Shown here one piece after another: positions 27,963 to 37,264 of a stretch of 64,000 bases of DNA. This DNA comes from DATKFM01 sp963810485 (GTDB taxonomy: Bacteria; Pseudomonadota; Alphaproteobacteria; Dongiales; Dongiaceae), in NCBI GenBank assembly GCA_963810485.1, contig CAWENQ010000002.1, forward strand, positions 186,001 to 250,000, read 5' to 3'. The number at the start of each line of letters is the position of its first letter. The first letter of the stretch is position 1. The notes under the pieces were generated by a model, which had not been told where the DNA came from, made no database searches, and saw nothing but the letters and a program-made list of their open reading frames with translations. Position numbers and translations under genes: made by a program.

Positions 27963-29074
27963 CAGTTGATCGCCTTGACCTCCTCGAACACCCGCTGCAG
28001 CCGTTCTTCGCCGATGATCGGCCGCTGCAGGATGCCGGCGTTGAGCACGCTATCAGGATCGGGTGAGAGGCCGAGATCGGCCAGCTCCTCCGGGCTGAGG
28101 ATCGTGTAGGGCGATTTGGTCGAGGAGCCGTAGCCGAAATTGCGCATCTCATAGGCCCGCGATTCCGGGCTGAGCATGGCGTCGATGATCTCGTGCGCTT
28201 GCTCCATCATCGGCGTGCCCTTGACGATGCTGAGGCCGCAGACCCAGGTCATGGCGCCCTCCTTCGGTTCCATGAACTTGACCGGCAAGCCCTGCTTGCG
28301 CAGGCGGGTGATGGATTCATTCCAGGCCGTGACGGCGACGATCTCGCCGGTCGCCAGCCCCTGCTCCAGGCTTGCGGGATCGGGCACGAAGTAGCGGAGC
28401 TGGGGCTTCAGCTCTTCCAGCTTCGCCCGCACCTTCGCCAGGTTTTCATCGCTCGAGTAGTCGAACGGATCCTCGAGGCCGGCGACGATGCCGGCGACCA
28501 CGGCGCCGTCGGTCAGGCTGTCGAACATGGCGACACGGCCCTTGTATTTCGGATCCCAGAGGATCGACCAGGTCTCGTTGCCGACATATTCGGGGCAGAG
28601 GTCGGTGCGGTAGATGATCGAGGTCTGGCCCCAGTCGATCGGCACCCAGACGCGCTTGCCGTCCTGCATGCCGGCGGGAATGTTCTTCAGGCTCTCGAAC
28701 ACGTCGGGCCAATGGCTGAGCTTTGCGGTGTCGATGGCGTCGAGCACGCCGTTCTCGTACCATCTGGCGACCTTGTAGGCGCAGGGCATCACCACATCGG
28801 GCTTGAAGCCGCCGCGCAATTTCAGCAGGCCCTCCTCCTCGTCGCCCCAGATGGCGAAGTCCGGCGCCGCGCCATACTTGGCGACGTAGCTCGGATAGAG
28901 CGCGGGATCGTCATAGCCGGACCACAGATACATGGTCGGCGTTTCCGCTGCGCGGGAATTTCGCATGCCGACGATCGTTACCGCGATTCCGCTCGCGGCG
29001 AGGGTACGCATGAAATTCCGTCGGCTGAGCTTGCCCGCGCGCATCTCCTGGCGCAGACGCGAAACATCGATCAT
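27962..29074 (-). CDS. Extracellular solute-binding protein, PotD-like
   Basis: Periplasmic ligand-binding protein of the spermidine/putrescine family, 370 residues. A twin-arginine type leader (SRRNFMRTLAASGIAVTIVG) suggests Tat export. The mature part has MYLWSGYDDPALYPSYVAKY, WVPIDWGQTSIIYRTD and GNETWSILWDPKYKGRVAMF, typical of PotD/PotF. I chose ATG 29074 (MIDVSRLRQEM) because GGGAG precedes it. First gene of a two-gene operon with the GS-like enzyme; no permease is adjacent, so it probably serves a transporter encoded elsewhere or acts as a sensor. Confidence 0.9.
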   Translation of the reverse strand: MIDVSRLRQEMRAGKLSRRNFMRTLAASGIAVTIVGMRNSRAAETPTMYLWSGYDDPALYPSYVAKYGAAPDFAIWGDEEEGLLKLRGGFKPDVVMPCAYKVARWYENGVLDAIDTAKLSHWPDVFESLKNIPAGMQDGKRVWVPIDWGQTSIIYRTDLCPEYVGNETWSILWDPKYKGRVAMFDSLTDGAVVAGIVAGLEDPFDYSSDENLAKVRAKLEELKPQLRYFVPDPASLEQGLATGEIVAVTAWNESITRLRKQGLPVKFMEPKEGAMTWVCGLSIVKGTPMMEQAHEIIDAMLSPESRAYEMRNFGYGSSTKSPYTILSPEELADLGLSPDPDSVLNAGILQRPIIGEERLQRVFEEVKAIN

Positions 29075-29266
29075 GCCATATCTCCCTTGGTTTATTGTCC
29101 TGGCTTGTTGGGCCCTGGGTACGCCGTGCCACCTCACGCCGCCGGTTCTTTTTGCCGGCGGTCGCTTCCTGTTGATGGGTAAGTATTCGTCGGTGCCGGG
29201 AGCGAGTCAAACCGGCCAATGCCGCGCTGGGCAGCAACTGCGGCGATCGCCGCGGCGCAGGAGAAA

Positions 29267-29289
29267 GGGGCGGGTTTGCGGCCCGCCCC
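29267..29289 (-). terminator. Intrinsic terminator of the DoxX gene
   Basis: Perfect eight-base arms (GGGGCGGG and complement, 29267-29274 and 29282-29289) around a seven-base loop, followed on the minus strand by TTTCTCC. It lies 47 bases after the doxX stop. Confidence 0.65.
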
Positions 29290-29335
29290 TCTATTGCAAC
29301 CGCACCTTGTGGAAAGGTTTCCTAGTCCGTGATGA

Positions 29336-29737
29336 TCAGGCCTTCTTGCGGATGATGGCGTCGAGGCTCCAGGGGCCGGCGCCGGCCGCGGAGAGATAAA
29401 GGAAGACGAAGCAATACAACGCCGCCAGCTCGCCGCTATTCAACAGCGGATAGAAACCCTGTGGCGCATGCGCCATGAAATAGGCGACGGCCATGAAGCC
29501 CGAGAGGATGAAAGCGACGGGGCGGGTGAACAGGCCGACGACGATGAGCGCGCCGCCGACGAGTTCCAGCGCGCCCGTGGTGAGCGTCATCCCATCGGTG
29601 CCGCCGGACATCGGCGACAGCGGGAAGCTCAGGAGCTTTGTCGTGCCATGCTGCAGGAACAGCAGCCCGGTCATGACGCGAAGCGCGCTCAATAGATGCG
29701 GGCGCAGCGAGGTCCAAGCAGATATGCCACTGGCCAT
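29336..29737 (-). CDS. DoxX family membrane protein
   Basis: 133 residues with four hydrophobic segments: LLSALRVMTGLLFLQHGTTKLL, GALELVGGALIVVGLF, PVAFILSGFMAVAYFMAH and LAALYCFVFLYLSAAG. The first segment with its HGTTKL motif is characteristic of DoxX/SURF4-like proteins. Function in bacteria is uncertain; some members belong to thiosulfate:quinone oxidoreductase or redox-stress complexes. Single gene with its own terminator. Confidence 0.92.
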   Translation of the reverse strand: MASGISAWTSLRPHLLSALRVMTGLLFLQHGTTKLLSFPLSPMSGGTDGMTLTTGALELVGGALIVVGLFTRPVAFILSGFMAVAYFMAHAPQGFYPLLNSGELAALYCFVFLYLSAAGAGPWSLDAIIRKKA

Positions 29738-29873
29738 TACTCTCTCCGGTTGTTGTTGAGGGGCAGGCTTCGCGGGTAAGCAGGGCGAAGCGTCACCAGC
29801 GATCTACGCGACCGGCCGCAACAATTCAATGCGCAATCGGCTTCCTTGATTTCCGCCAAGTAACCGCATTGGT

Positions 29874-30527
29874 TCACGCCGCTGGCAGAGTGCGCAGCCA
29901 AGCGATGTCGTCGGCCAGGCATGCGGCCTGCCGTTCCAGCCAGCGGCGGGTGTAGTGGCTGCCGGAGGGGCAATGGCGCGCCGCATGATCGGCCGCGGCG
30001 CGGTGGCGCTCCTTGGCGCCGATGGCTTGCGCCAGCAACCGGGCACGGCCATCGGCGTCCAGCCGGTCCATCAGGCAGAGCTTGAGCGCGAAGGCGAGAT
30101 CGGCCTGGGGCGCGGCGTCGTCGGGCTCCGGCGCCAGCAGGAGATCGCGCAGCCGCTGGGCGCCCGCCGCCGTCACCCGCAGATGCAGCGGCATTAGCAC
30201 TTCCGGATGCGGCCGGACGGTAGGAGGCGCGGCCGGATCCCGCGCCATCTCGACATGGCCCGCCTCGATGAGACGCCGGGCGCGGCCCGTCACCACATCC
30301 AGCGTCGGAGACAAGAGCGGGCCGCCGAGACGGCGCAGAAATCCGGCCGCGCGCTCCACGGTGAGGCGCTGCCGGGGCGGGCGCGGTTCGGCCGCCAACC
30401 CCAACAGCGCCAAGTCAAGCAGATCGCCGGTATCCAGCGGCCGCGCCGCGCAACGCGTATCGCGCTCGGCGACGCCGAACGCCATCAGGCCACGGCCGCG
30501 CGTGAAGGCGGGATCGATGGCGGACAT
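29874..30527 (-). CDS. PadR-like winged-helix protein, unknown role
   Basis: 217 residues. The middle resembles a PadR-type winged helix: LLDLALLGLAAEPRPPRQRL, then PTLDVVTGRARRLIEAGHVE and LHLRVTAAGAQRLRDLL. A helical C-terminal part (ADLAFALKLCLMDRLDADGR) is like the PadR dimerisation domain. I chose ATG 30527, which follows the stop of the upstream gene (TAG 30529-30531) after one base. The similarity is by pattern only. The upstream partner gene is unrecognised, so what it controls is unknown. Confidence 0.65.
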   Translation of the reverse strand: MSAIDPAFTRGRGLMAFGVAERDTRCAARPLDTGDLLDLALLGLAAEPRPPRQRLTVERAAGFLRRLGGPLLSPTLDVVTGRARRLIEAGHVEMARDPAAPPTVRPHPEVLMPLHLRVTAAGAQRLRDLLLAPEPDDAAPQADLAFALKLCLMDRLDADGRARLLAQAIGAKERHRAAADHAARHCPSGSHYTRRWLERQAACLADDIAWLRTLPAA

Positions 30528-30528
30528 G

Positions 30529-31605
30529 CTAATGCAGCACCCGGGGCCGGCCGCGCCCGGCCTCATCATCGCAGCCGCTGTCGCAATCAAGGCCCTCCGC
30601 CTGCAGCGGCGACGGCTCGGCCGACGGTGCGGCCTCCAGCGCCAAGGTGGCGAAATCCCAGTCGCGCAGCGGCAGCGCCACGCCTGCTATTGCCAGGGCC
30701 CGCGCGGCGCCGCGCGCCGGCTCCACCGTCAGGCGCGCAGCCGCGGGCGCCAGCAACTCCAGCATGACGTCGAGCACGCTGTCGTCACGCGCCGCCTGCG
30801 CCGAGGCCAGCGCATGGATCAGCCGCGCCTCGTCGGGCGACAGGCCGGTGCAGCCGGGGCAGCGCATGTCGATCGGCCGCCGCGCCGCCGTGCCGAGATT
30901 ATAGAGCATGCCATGCAGGCCGGGCGCGGCCTCGGCGGCGCCGTGTTCCGCCAAATGACGGTACAGCACCGGCCCGCCGCATTCGTTCTGCATCGCCCGG
31001 CGCACCCACAGGCGCATCGCCACCAGAACGAGCTTCTCGTCGGGCTGGAGATCGGTCGATTGATAGGCTGAGCCGAGAACGCCGCCGCGAGGTGCAACCG
31101 GCTGCATCAGGCCCTCGGCTTCCGCCGGCAGATGTTGGCCGGCGGCGGTGAGGCAGGCGGCGAAGGCGCGGGCGCCGTCGAGCAATTGACGCTGGCCCGC
31201 CGGCCGCGCCAGCCAGGCAACCACGGCGGCGGCGGTCAGGGAATCACTGCGCTGCGCCGCCGCGATGAGACGGAGAACGGACAATTCGGTATGAGAGAGA
31301 TAAAGCCGGTGGACGCCCGCATCATTGGTCGCGCCGATGGACTCTGCCGCGATGGGCTGCGGCCGTGACTCCGTGCGCCGGCTATGGCGTTCCAGGGCGC
31401 CGATCACCAGCCCGGCCGCGGCCAGGGCCGCCTCGACTCCGCCGAGGCCGAAGACCTGGCGAAAGGTTCCCGCCAGCCCTTCCAGCCGCTCGCCGCCGGC
31501 GCGGTAGCGCCGTAGCGTCCAGACGACAATTTGCTCCGCCAGAATCAGTTCGGTGACCGGGCGCAGGCCCGGTTCTTGCCAGTGAGGCTGCGCGTTCTGA
31601 GCCAT
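30529..31605 (-). CDS. Unrecognised protein, first gene of a two-gene operon
   Basis: 358 residues, cytosolic by appearance (no signal peptide or membrane segment). The N-terminus (VTELILAEQIVVWTLRRYRA) and most of the chain are helical. One short Cys pair is present (MRCPGCTGLSPDEARLIHAL), and the C-terminus is acidic with two Cys (GLDCDSGCDDEAGRGR). I recognise no family. It is coupled to the PadR-like gene downstream and has a Fur-box-like palindrome 47 bases upstream. Codon choice matches its neighbours, so it does not look newly acquired. Function unknown. Confidence 0.75.
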   Translation of the reverse strand: MAQNAQPHWQEPGLRPVTELILAEQIVVWTLRRYRAGGERLEGLAGTFRQVFGLGGVEAALAAAGLVIGALERHSRRTESRPQPIAAESIGATNDAGVHRLYLSHTELSVLRLIAAAQRSDSLTAAAVVAWLARPAGQRQLLDGARAFAACLTAAGQHLPAEAEGLMQPVAPRGGVLGSAYQSTDLQPDEKLVLVAMRLWVRRAMQNECGGPVLYRHLAEHGAAEAAPGLHGMLYNLGTAARRPIDMRCPGCTGLSPDEARLIHALASAQAARDDSVLDVMLELLAPAAARLTVEPARGAARALAIAGVALPLRDWDFATLALEAAPSAEPSPLQAEGLDCDSGCDDEAGRGRPRVLH

Positions 31606-31651
31606 TCCCTTCTCCGGTTCGCCGGGACGAGCCCTCGCGCCCGCCTATCCT

Positions 31652-31678
31652 GCAATTAAGAATGACTCGCAATCGCAG
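31652..31678 (-). promoter_or_regulatory. Fur-box-like site
   Basis: The core on the minus strand reads TGCGAGTCATTCTTA, agreeing with about 9 of 12 fixed positions of a TGAnAATnATTnTCA Fur site. It lies 47 bases before the unrecognised gene. Weak evidence. Confidence 0.3.
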
Positions 31679-31765
31679 AGGCGTCAAGGGGGTGATTGGG
31701 GCTGGTGGCGGTGGCGATTGTGAGTGGAACAGATCTGCGGCCAGCGCCGCGGCAGCGATGCGGCG

Positions 31766-34290
<2,525 letters not shown>

Positions 34291-34466
34291 GACGCGCCCT
34301 AAACGGCCCTTTCACGGCCTGCCGGAGTCTTTACGGTCCGGCTTTGTAATCGCGATCCCCTATCCCCACGCGCGACCCCGGCTGGGCGCGATCCCCCGAC
34401 CCCTGGGCAGCAACCGGGCAGACGCGTTCTGCCCGAAATTCTTACGATAATCCTAACCGGATGCGC

Positions 34467-34481
34467 TTAAAAATAGGTAAA
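34467..34481. promoter_or_regulatory. CtrA-box-like site upstream of cckA
   Basis: TTAA-N7-TAAA, 7 of 8 positions of the CtrA consensus TTAA-N7-TTAA. It lies about 177 bases before the cckA start in the gap between dksA and cckA. Confidence 0.45.
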
Positions 34482-34585
34482 GTTAATGAAACCCTACCTT
34501 GGCATCGGCGGCGCTCCCCGGACCTTCGCGCATCCTGAGGCCGTCCCGTTCAATTGCCAGCGGCGAATCGACGCGAACTGACCGC

Positions 34586-35002
34586 TCAGTCGTCGCGCCT
34601 GGTCCGCTCCAGCCGTTCGTGGCGTTCCTGGGCCTCGACGCTCAGGGTGGCGATCGGACGGGCCTCCAGGCGCTTTATGCCAATCGGCTCATTGGTTTCC
34701 TCGCAATAGCCGTAGGTGCCATCCTCGATCCGCCGCAACGCGTCGTCGATCTTGGAAATCAGCTTCCGTTCCCGGTCCCGGGTGCGCAGTTCCAAGGCCC
34801 GGTCGGTCTCCAGGGAGGCCCGATCAGCCAGATCCGGCTCCGCCAGGCTCTCTTCCTGGAGGTGGGACAGGGTTTCGGTCGATTCCTGCAGCAGCTCGGA
34901 CCGCCAATCCAATAATTTTCGGCGGAAATATTCGCGCTGCAAGGGATTCATAAATTCTTCCCGTTCGCTGGGACGGTAATCGGGAGGCAAGGTAACCTTC
35001 AT
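34586..35002 (-). CDS. dksA: RNA polymerase-binding transcription factor DksA
   Basis: Secondary-channel regulator of RNA polymerase that acts with ppGpp. 138 residues from ATG 35002 (MKVTLPPDYRPSEREEFMNP). The coiled coil (YFRRKLLDWRSELLQESTET) is followed by the tip with LADRASLETDRALELR, including the conserved acidic residues, and then a zinc-finger region reading DGTYGYCEETNEPIGIKRLE. Only the first of the four usual cysteines remains, a pattern I know from other Alphaproteobacteria, implying a zinc-free fold. An in-frame ATG 32 codons upstream was rejected as non-conserved. It is divergent from sciP. Confidence 0.93.
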   Translation of the reverse strand: MKVTLPPDYRPSEREEFMNPLQREYFRRKLLDWRSELLQESTETLSHLQEESLAEPDLADRASLETDRALELRTRDRERKLISKIDDALRRIEDGTYGYCEETNEPIGIKRLEARPIATLSVEAQERHERLERTRRDD

Positions 35003-35418
35003 GTCTTTCGCTTTTGGTGGTCTTTTCCAACGTGAAGCGGCGCGGAGTATATGGGATTCCATTTTCCCCGCAAGATCGCCGGCGCGATTAAGGTTCACAG
35101 CGTATTATCCTTATAATTCAGTTTGTTATATCTCCCTTTCGAATTAGTTAGCGACCCCCGGATTGGCGCAGAATTGGTTCCGCCGCCAACCATCAACCGG
35201 ATTGGCCGGGCCGCTAGATGTTGGGTCTGGAATGAGCCGATTCCCGGCCCATGAGCAGTCGGTATTCCATTAGTCTTTATTAAAGTCCGACGGCAACAGA
35301 GCCAATCAGGACAATATCTTAACGGGTCAGTTTAGGTTTTTTTTAAGTGCCGGCCTGTATTGTTTCGGGCGTGGATGGAGCACGCCTTGAGTCTACGTGT
35401 GGATAGCAGGAGAAGTTG
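35003..35418. other. Divergent promoter region between dksA and sciP
   Basis: 416 bases without a credible gene, more AT-rich than the flanks. It holds a CtrA-box-like site (35332-35346), a run of eight T just before it ends, and two GANTC sites (35055-35059, 35239-35243) that CcrM could methylate. Promoters for both genes must lie here. Confidence 0.65.
35332..35346. promoter_or_regulatory. CtrA-box-like site upstream of sciP
   Basis: TTAG-N7-TTAA, 7 of 8 positions of the CtrA consensus, ending 73 bases before the sciP ATG. The spacer is mostly T. Confidence 0.45.
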
Positions 35419-35721
35419 ATGAGCCTAGAGCCGGACAATCACAAGGGAGCGGCGCGCGGGCCGGAGGGTGAACCTCTGACCCTCGACGATTTGCCGCCCC
35501 CCGGAACTAAGCGCTGGGTCATCCGCCGAAAGGCCGAAGTTGTGGCCGGCGTACGCGCTGGGCTCATCACGCTGGATGAGGCCTGCCAACGCTATACGCT
35601 TTCGGTGGAGGAGTTTCTGTCTTGGCAGCGGCTGATCGACCGCCATGGCCTTCGCGGCCTGCGGGTGACGCGGCTGCAGGACTACCGCAGCGACGAGCAG
35701 CCAGCCGGTAACCTGAGCTAA
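35419..35721 (+). CDS. sciP: CtrA inhibitor SciP (DUF1153)
   Basis: A 100-residue helix-turn-helix protein. LTLDDLPPPGTKRWVIRRKA, VVAGVRAGLITLDEACQRYT and LSVEEFLSWQRLIDRHGLRG are the hallmarks of DUF1153/SciP, which in Caulobacter binds CtrA-activated promoters and blocks them early in the cell cycle. ATG 35419 has AGGAGA upstream. It is followed by a bidirectional terminator and then by fliJ and ctrA, about 0.7 kb from ctrA. A CtrA-like box precedes it, fitting the known feedback of CtrA on sciP. Confidence 0.93.
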   Translation: MSLEPDNHKGAARGPEGEPLTLDDLPPPGTKRWVIRRKAEVVAGVRAGLITLDEACQRYTLSVEEFLSWQRLIDRHGLRGLRVTRLQDYRSDEQPAGNLS

Positions 35722-35760
35722 AAATCACGGCGAAAAGCCGGCGACCGACGCAGATAAGCA

Positions 35761-35794
35761 AAGGGCCGCGACCTCAGGGGTTGCGGCCCTTTTG
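35761..35794. terminator. Bidirectional terminator between sciP and fliJ
   Basis: Arms AAAGGGCCGC (35761-35770) and GCGGCCCTTT (35784-35793) with a 13-base loop and TTTT on the right side and AAA on the left. It can end both sciP (plus) and the fliJ-like gene (minus). Confidence 0.8.
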
Positions 35795-35822
35795 CTTGGT
35801 TTTGCGGGTTTTCTGACGGGAT

Positions 35823-36164
35823 TTAGGATCGCCGGCCGCGGGCGCGGCGGGCATGGCGGAACTGCTCGGGCAGCGGCGATGCGCGGCCGGCCTCCCGGCG
35901 CTCGATATGGCCCAGCTCGATGCGGGCCTGCGCCAGATCGGCCTGGGCGCGGGACAGCGCCTCGTCGGCGTTGGCAATGGATTGCTCCAGCCGGGCGCGC
36001 CGGCCAGTGACGGCCGGGTCGATCAGACCGCTTTGCTCCGGCGCCTGCAGCTGCTGAAGATCGCTGCGCAAGCGCTTGGCAAGGCGTTCCAATTCCTCGA
36101 GGTCCCGCTGTTTCTCGCGGCACAGCCAGCGGTGGACCCGAAGCATATGGTCAAGGGCAGTCAC
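35823..36164 (-). CDS. fliJ: Flagellar export chaperone FliJ-like protein
   Basis: A 113-residue coiled-coil protein: LRVHRWLCREKQRDLEELER at the N-terminus and LEQSIANADEALSRAQADLA in the second helix, matching the FliJ pattern, which couples the export ATPase FliI to the gate. It is shorter than typical FliJ (about 140). Start is GTG 36164; the ribosome site is weak. No other flagellar gene is present in the window, but fliI/fliJ beside ctrA is a known alphaproteobacterial arrangement. It shares a divergent promoter region with ctrA. Confidence 0.7.
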   Translation of the reverse strand: MTALDHMLRVHRWLCREKQRDLEELERLAKRLRSDLQQLQAPEQSGLIDPAVTGRRARLEQSIANADEALSRAQADLAQARIELGHIERREAGRASPLPEQFRHARRARGRRS

Positions 36165-36277
36165 TAAGCTCTAACCCCTTTGCCCGCGTGCCGTCTGACA
36201 AGGTTATCTTTCGGCAACCCTCCCGGTGGGCTTTCCGGACCATCAGCGCAATCCGAAACCACGGATTATCCGCCGAC

Positions 36278-36282
36278 GAATC
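36278..36282. promoter_or_regulatory. CcrM methylation site (GANTC) in the ctrA promoter
   Basis: GAATC, 170 bases before the ctrA start. In Caulobacter the methylation state of such a site times ctrA expression. A single five-base match, so position is the only support. Confidence 0.3.
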
Positions 36283-36314
36283 AATAAGTTAAAGGGAGTA
36301 TGCCGCTCCATTAG

Positions 36315-36329
36315 TTAAGCAAACGTGAA
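36315..36329. promoter_or_regulatory. CtrA-box-like site 1 upstream of ctrA
   Basis: TTAA-N7-TGAA, 7 of 8 consensus positions. The same half-site pair occurs upstream of the CheA-like gene. Confidence 0.55.
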
Positions 36330-36369
36330 CGCTCTTTTTAAACGATTGGACAACTTTTTTTCGGCGGCG

Positions 36370-36384
36370 GTAAAGGTTTGTTAA
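36370..36384. promoter_or_regulatory. CtrA-box-like site 2 upstream of ctrA
   Basis: GTAA-N7-TTAA, 7 of 8 consensus positions, 55 bases downstream of site 1 and 67 bases before the ctrA start. Two sites would fit autoregulation. Confidence 0.5.
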
Positions 36385-36419
36385 CTACCTAGGCGTCAAA
36401 GTGGTTAAAGGGTTAAGCT

Positions 36420-36428
36420 TTATCCACA
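36420..36428 (+). promoter_or_regulatory. DnaA box in the ctrA leader
   Basis: TTATCCACA, a perfect match to the DnaA consensus TTATNCACA, ending 23 bases before the ctrA ATG. Confidence 0.5.
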
Positions 36429-36451
36429 GACTAACTGCCGGAGCGGGGCTC

Positions 36452-37159
36452 ATGCGGGTACTACTCGTCGAAGACGATTCGAACACGGCTCAGAGCATCG
36501 AATTGATGCTTAAGTCGGAAAATTTCATTGTCAATTCAACGGACCTCGGGGAAGACGGTCTGGAGATCGGCAAGCTGTATGATTACGACATCATACTGCT
36601 CGACCTGATGCTTCCCGACATCGACGGCTACGAAGTGCTGCGGCGGCTGCGCCAGGCACGGGTCAACACGCCGATCCTGATCCTGTCGGGTCTCAGCGAA
36701 CTGGACAACAAGATCAAGGGTCTCGGCTTCGGCGCCGATGACTATCTGACCAAGCCGTTCGACAAGCGCGAACTGATTGCCCGAATCCAGGCAATCGTGC
36801 GCCGGTCCAAGGGCCATTCTGACTCGGTGATCAAGACCGGCAAGCTGTCGGTCAATCTCGACACCCGGGTCGTCGAAGTGGAAAGCCAGCCGTTGCATCT
36901 CACCGGCAAGGAGTACGGCATCCTCGAGTTGCTGTCGCTCCGCAAGGGCACCACGCTGACCAAGGAGATGTTCCTCAACCATCTCTACGGCGGCATGGAC
37001 GAGCCCGAGCTGAAGATCATCGACGTGTTCGTCTGCAAGCTGCGCAAGAAGCTCGCGTCGGCCACGGGCGGTGACAACTACATCGAGACCGTCTGGGGCC
37101 GCGGTTACGTTCTGCGCGATCCCACGGAGGAAAAAGATACGGCCAAGCCGGCCGCCTAA
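36452..37159 (+). CDS. ctrA: Cell-cycle response regulator CtrA
   Basis: OmpR-type response regulator that controls cell division, flagellar and replication genes. The receiver (1-120) starts MRVLLVEDDSNTAQSIELML, with Asp51 in IILLDLMLPDIDGYEVLRRL as phospho-acceptor and Lys in DDYLTKPFDKREL. The winged-helix DNA-binding domain includes LTGKEYGILELLSLRKGTTL and IETVWGRGYVLRDP. 235 residues from ATG 36452; an upstream in-frame ATG at 36401 was rejected since CtrA begins MRVLLVEDD. The C-terminus ends KDTAKPAA, reminiscent of the hydrophobic ClpXP degron ending in AA. Promoter has two CtrA-like boxes and a DnaA box. Confidence 0.96.
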   Translation: MRVLLVEDDSNTAQSIELMLKSENFIVNSTDLGEDGLEIGKLYDYDIILLDLMLPDIDGYEVLRRLRQARVNTPILILSGLSELDNKIKGLGFGADDYLTKPFDKRELIARIQAIVRRSKGHSDSVIKTGKLSVNLDTRVVEVESQPLHLTGKEYGILELLSLRKGTTLTKEMFLNHLYGGMDEPELKIIDVFVCKLRKKLASATGGDNYIETVWGRGYVLRDPTEEKDTAKPAA

Positions 37160-37188
37160 TCGCGGCCAAGATTTTCCGGCACAAAAAC

Positions 37189-37220
37189 ACCGGGGTCCGA
37201 ATTCGGATCCCGGTTTTTTG
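37189..37220. terminator. Bidirectional terminator between ctrA and the CheA-like gene
   Basis: Thirteen-base arms (37189-37201 and 37202-37214) with one mismatch that forms a G-U pair, followed by TTTTTT on the plus strand and preceded by CAAAAAC, giving a U tract on the minus strand. Confidence 0.88.
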
Positions 37221-37264
37221 TTGTCTGGATTTCGGCCCTCGATAGGGGCCGCGACTAAGGAAAA

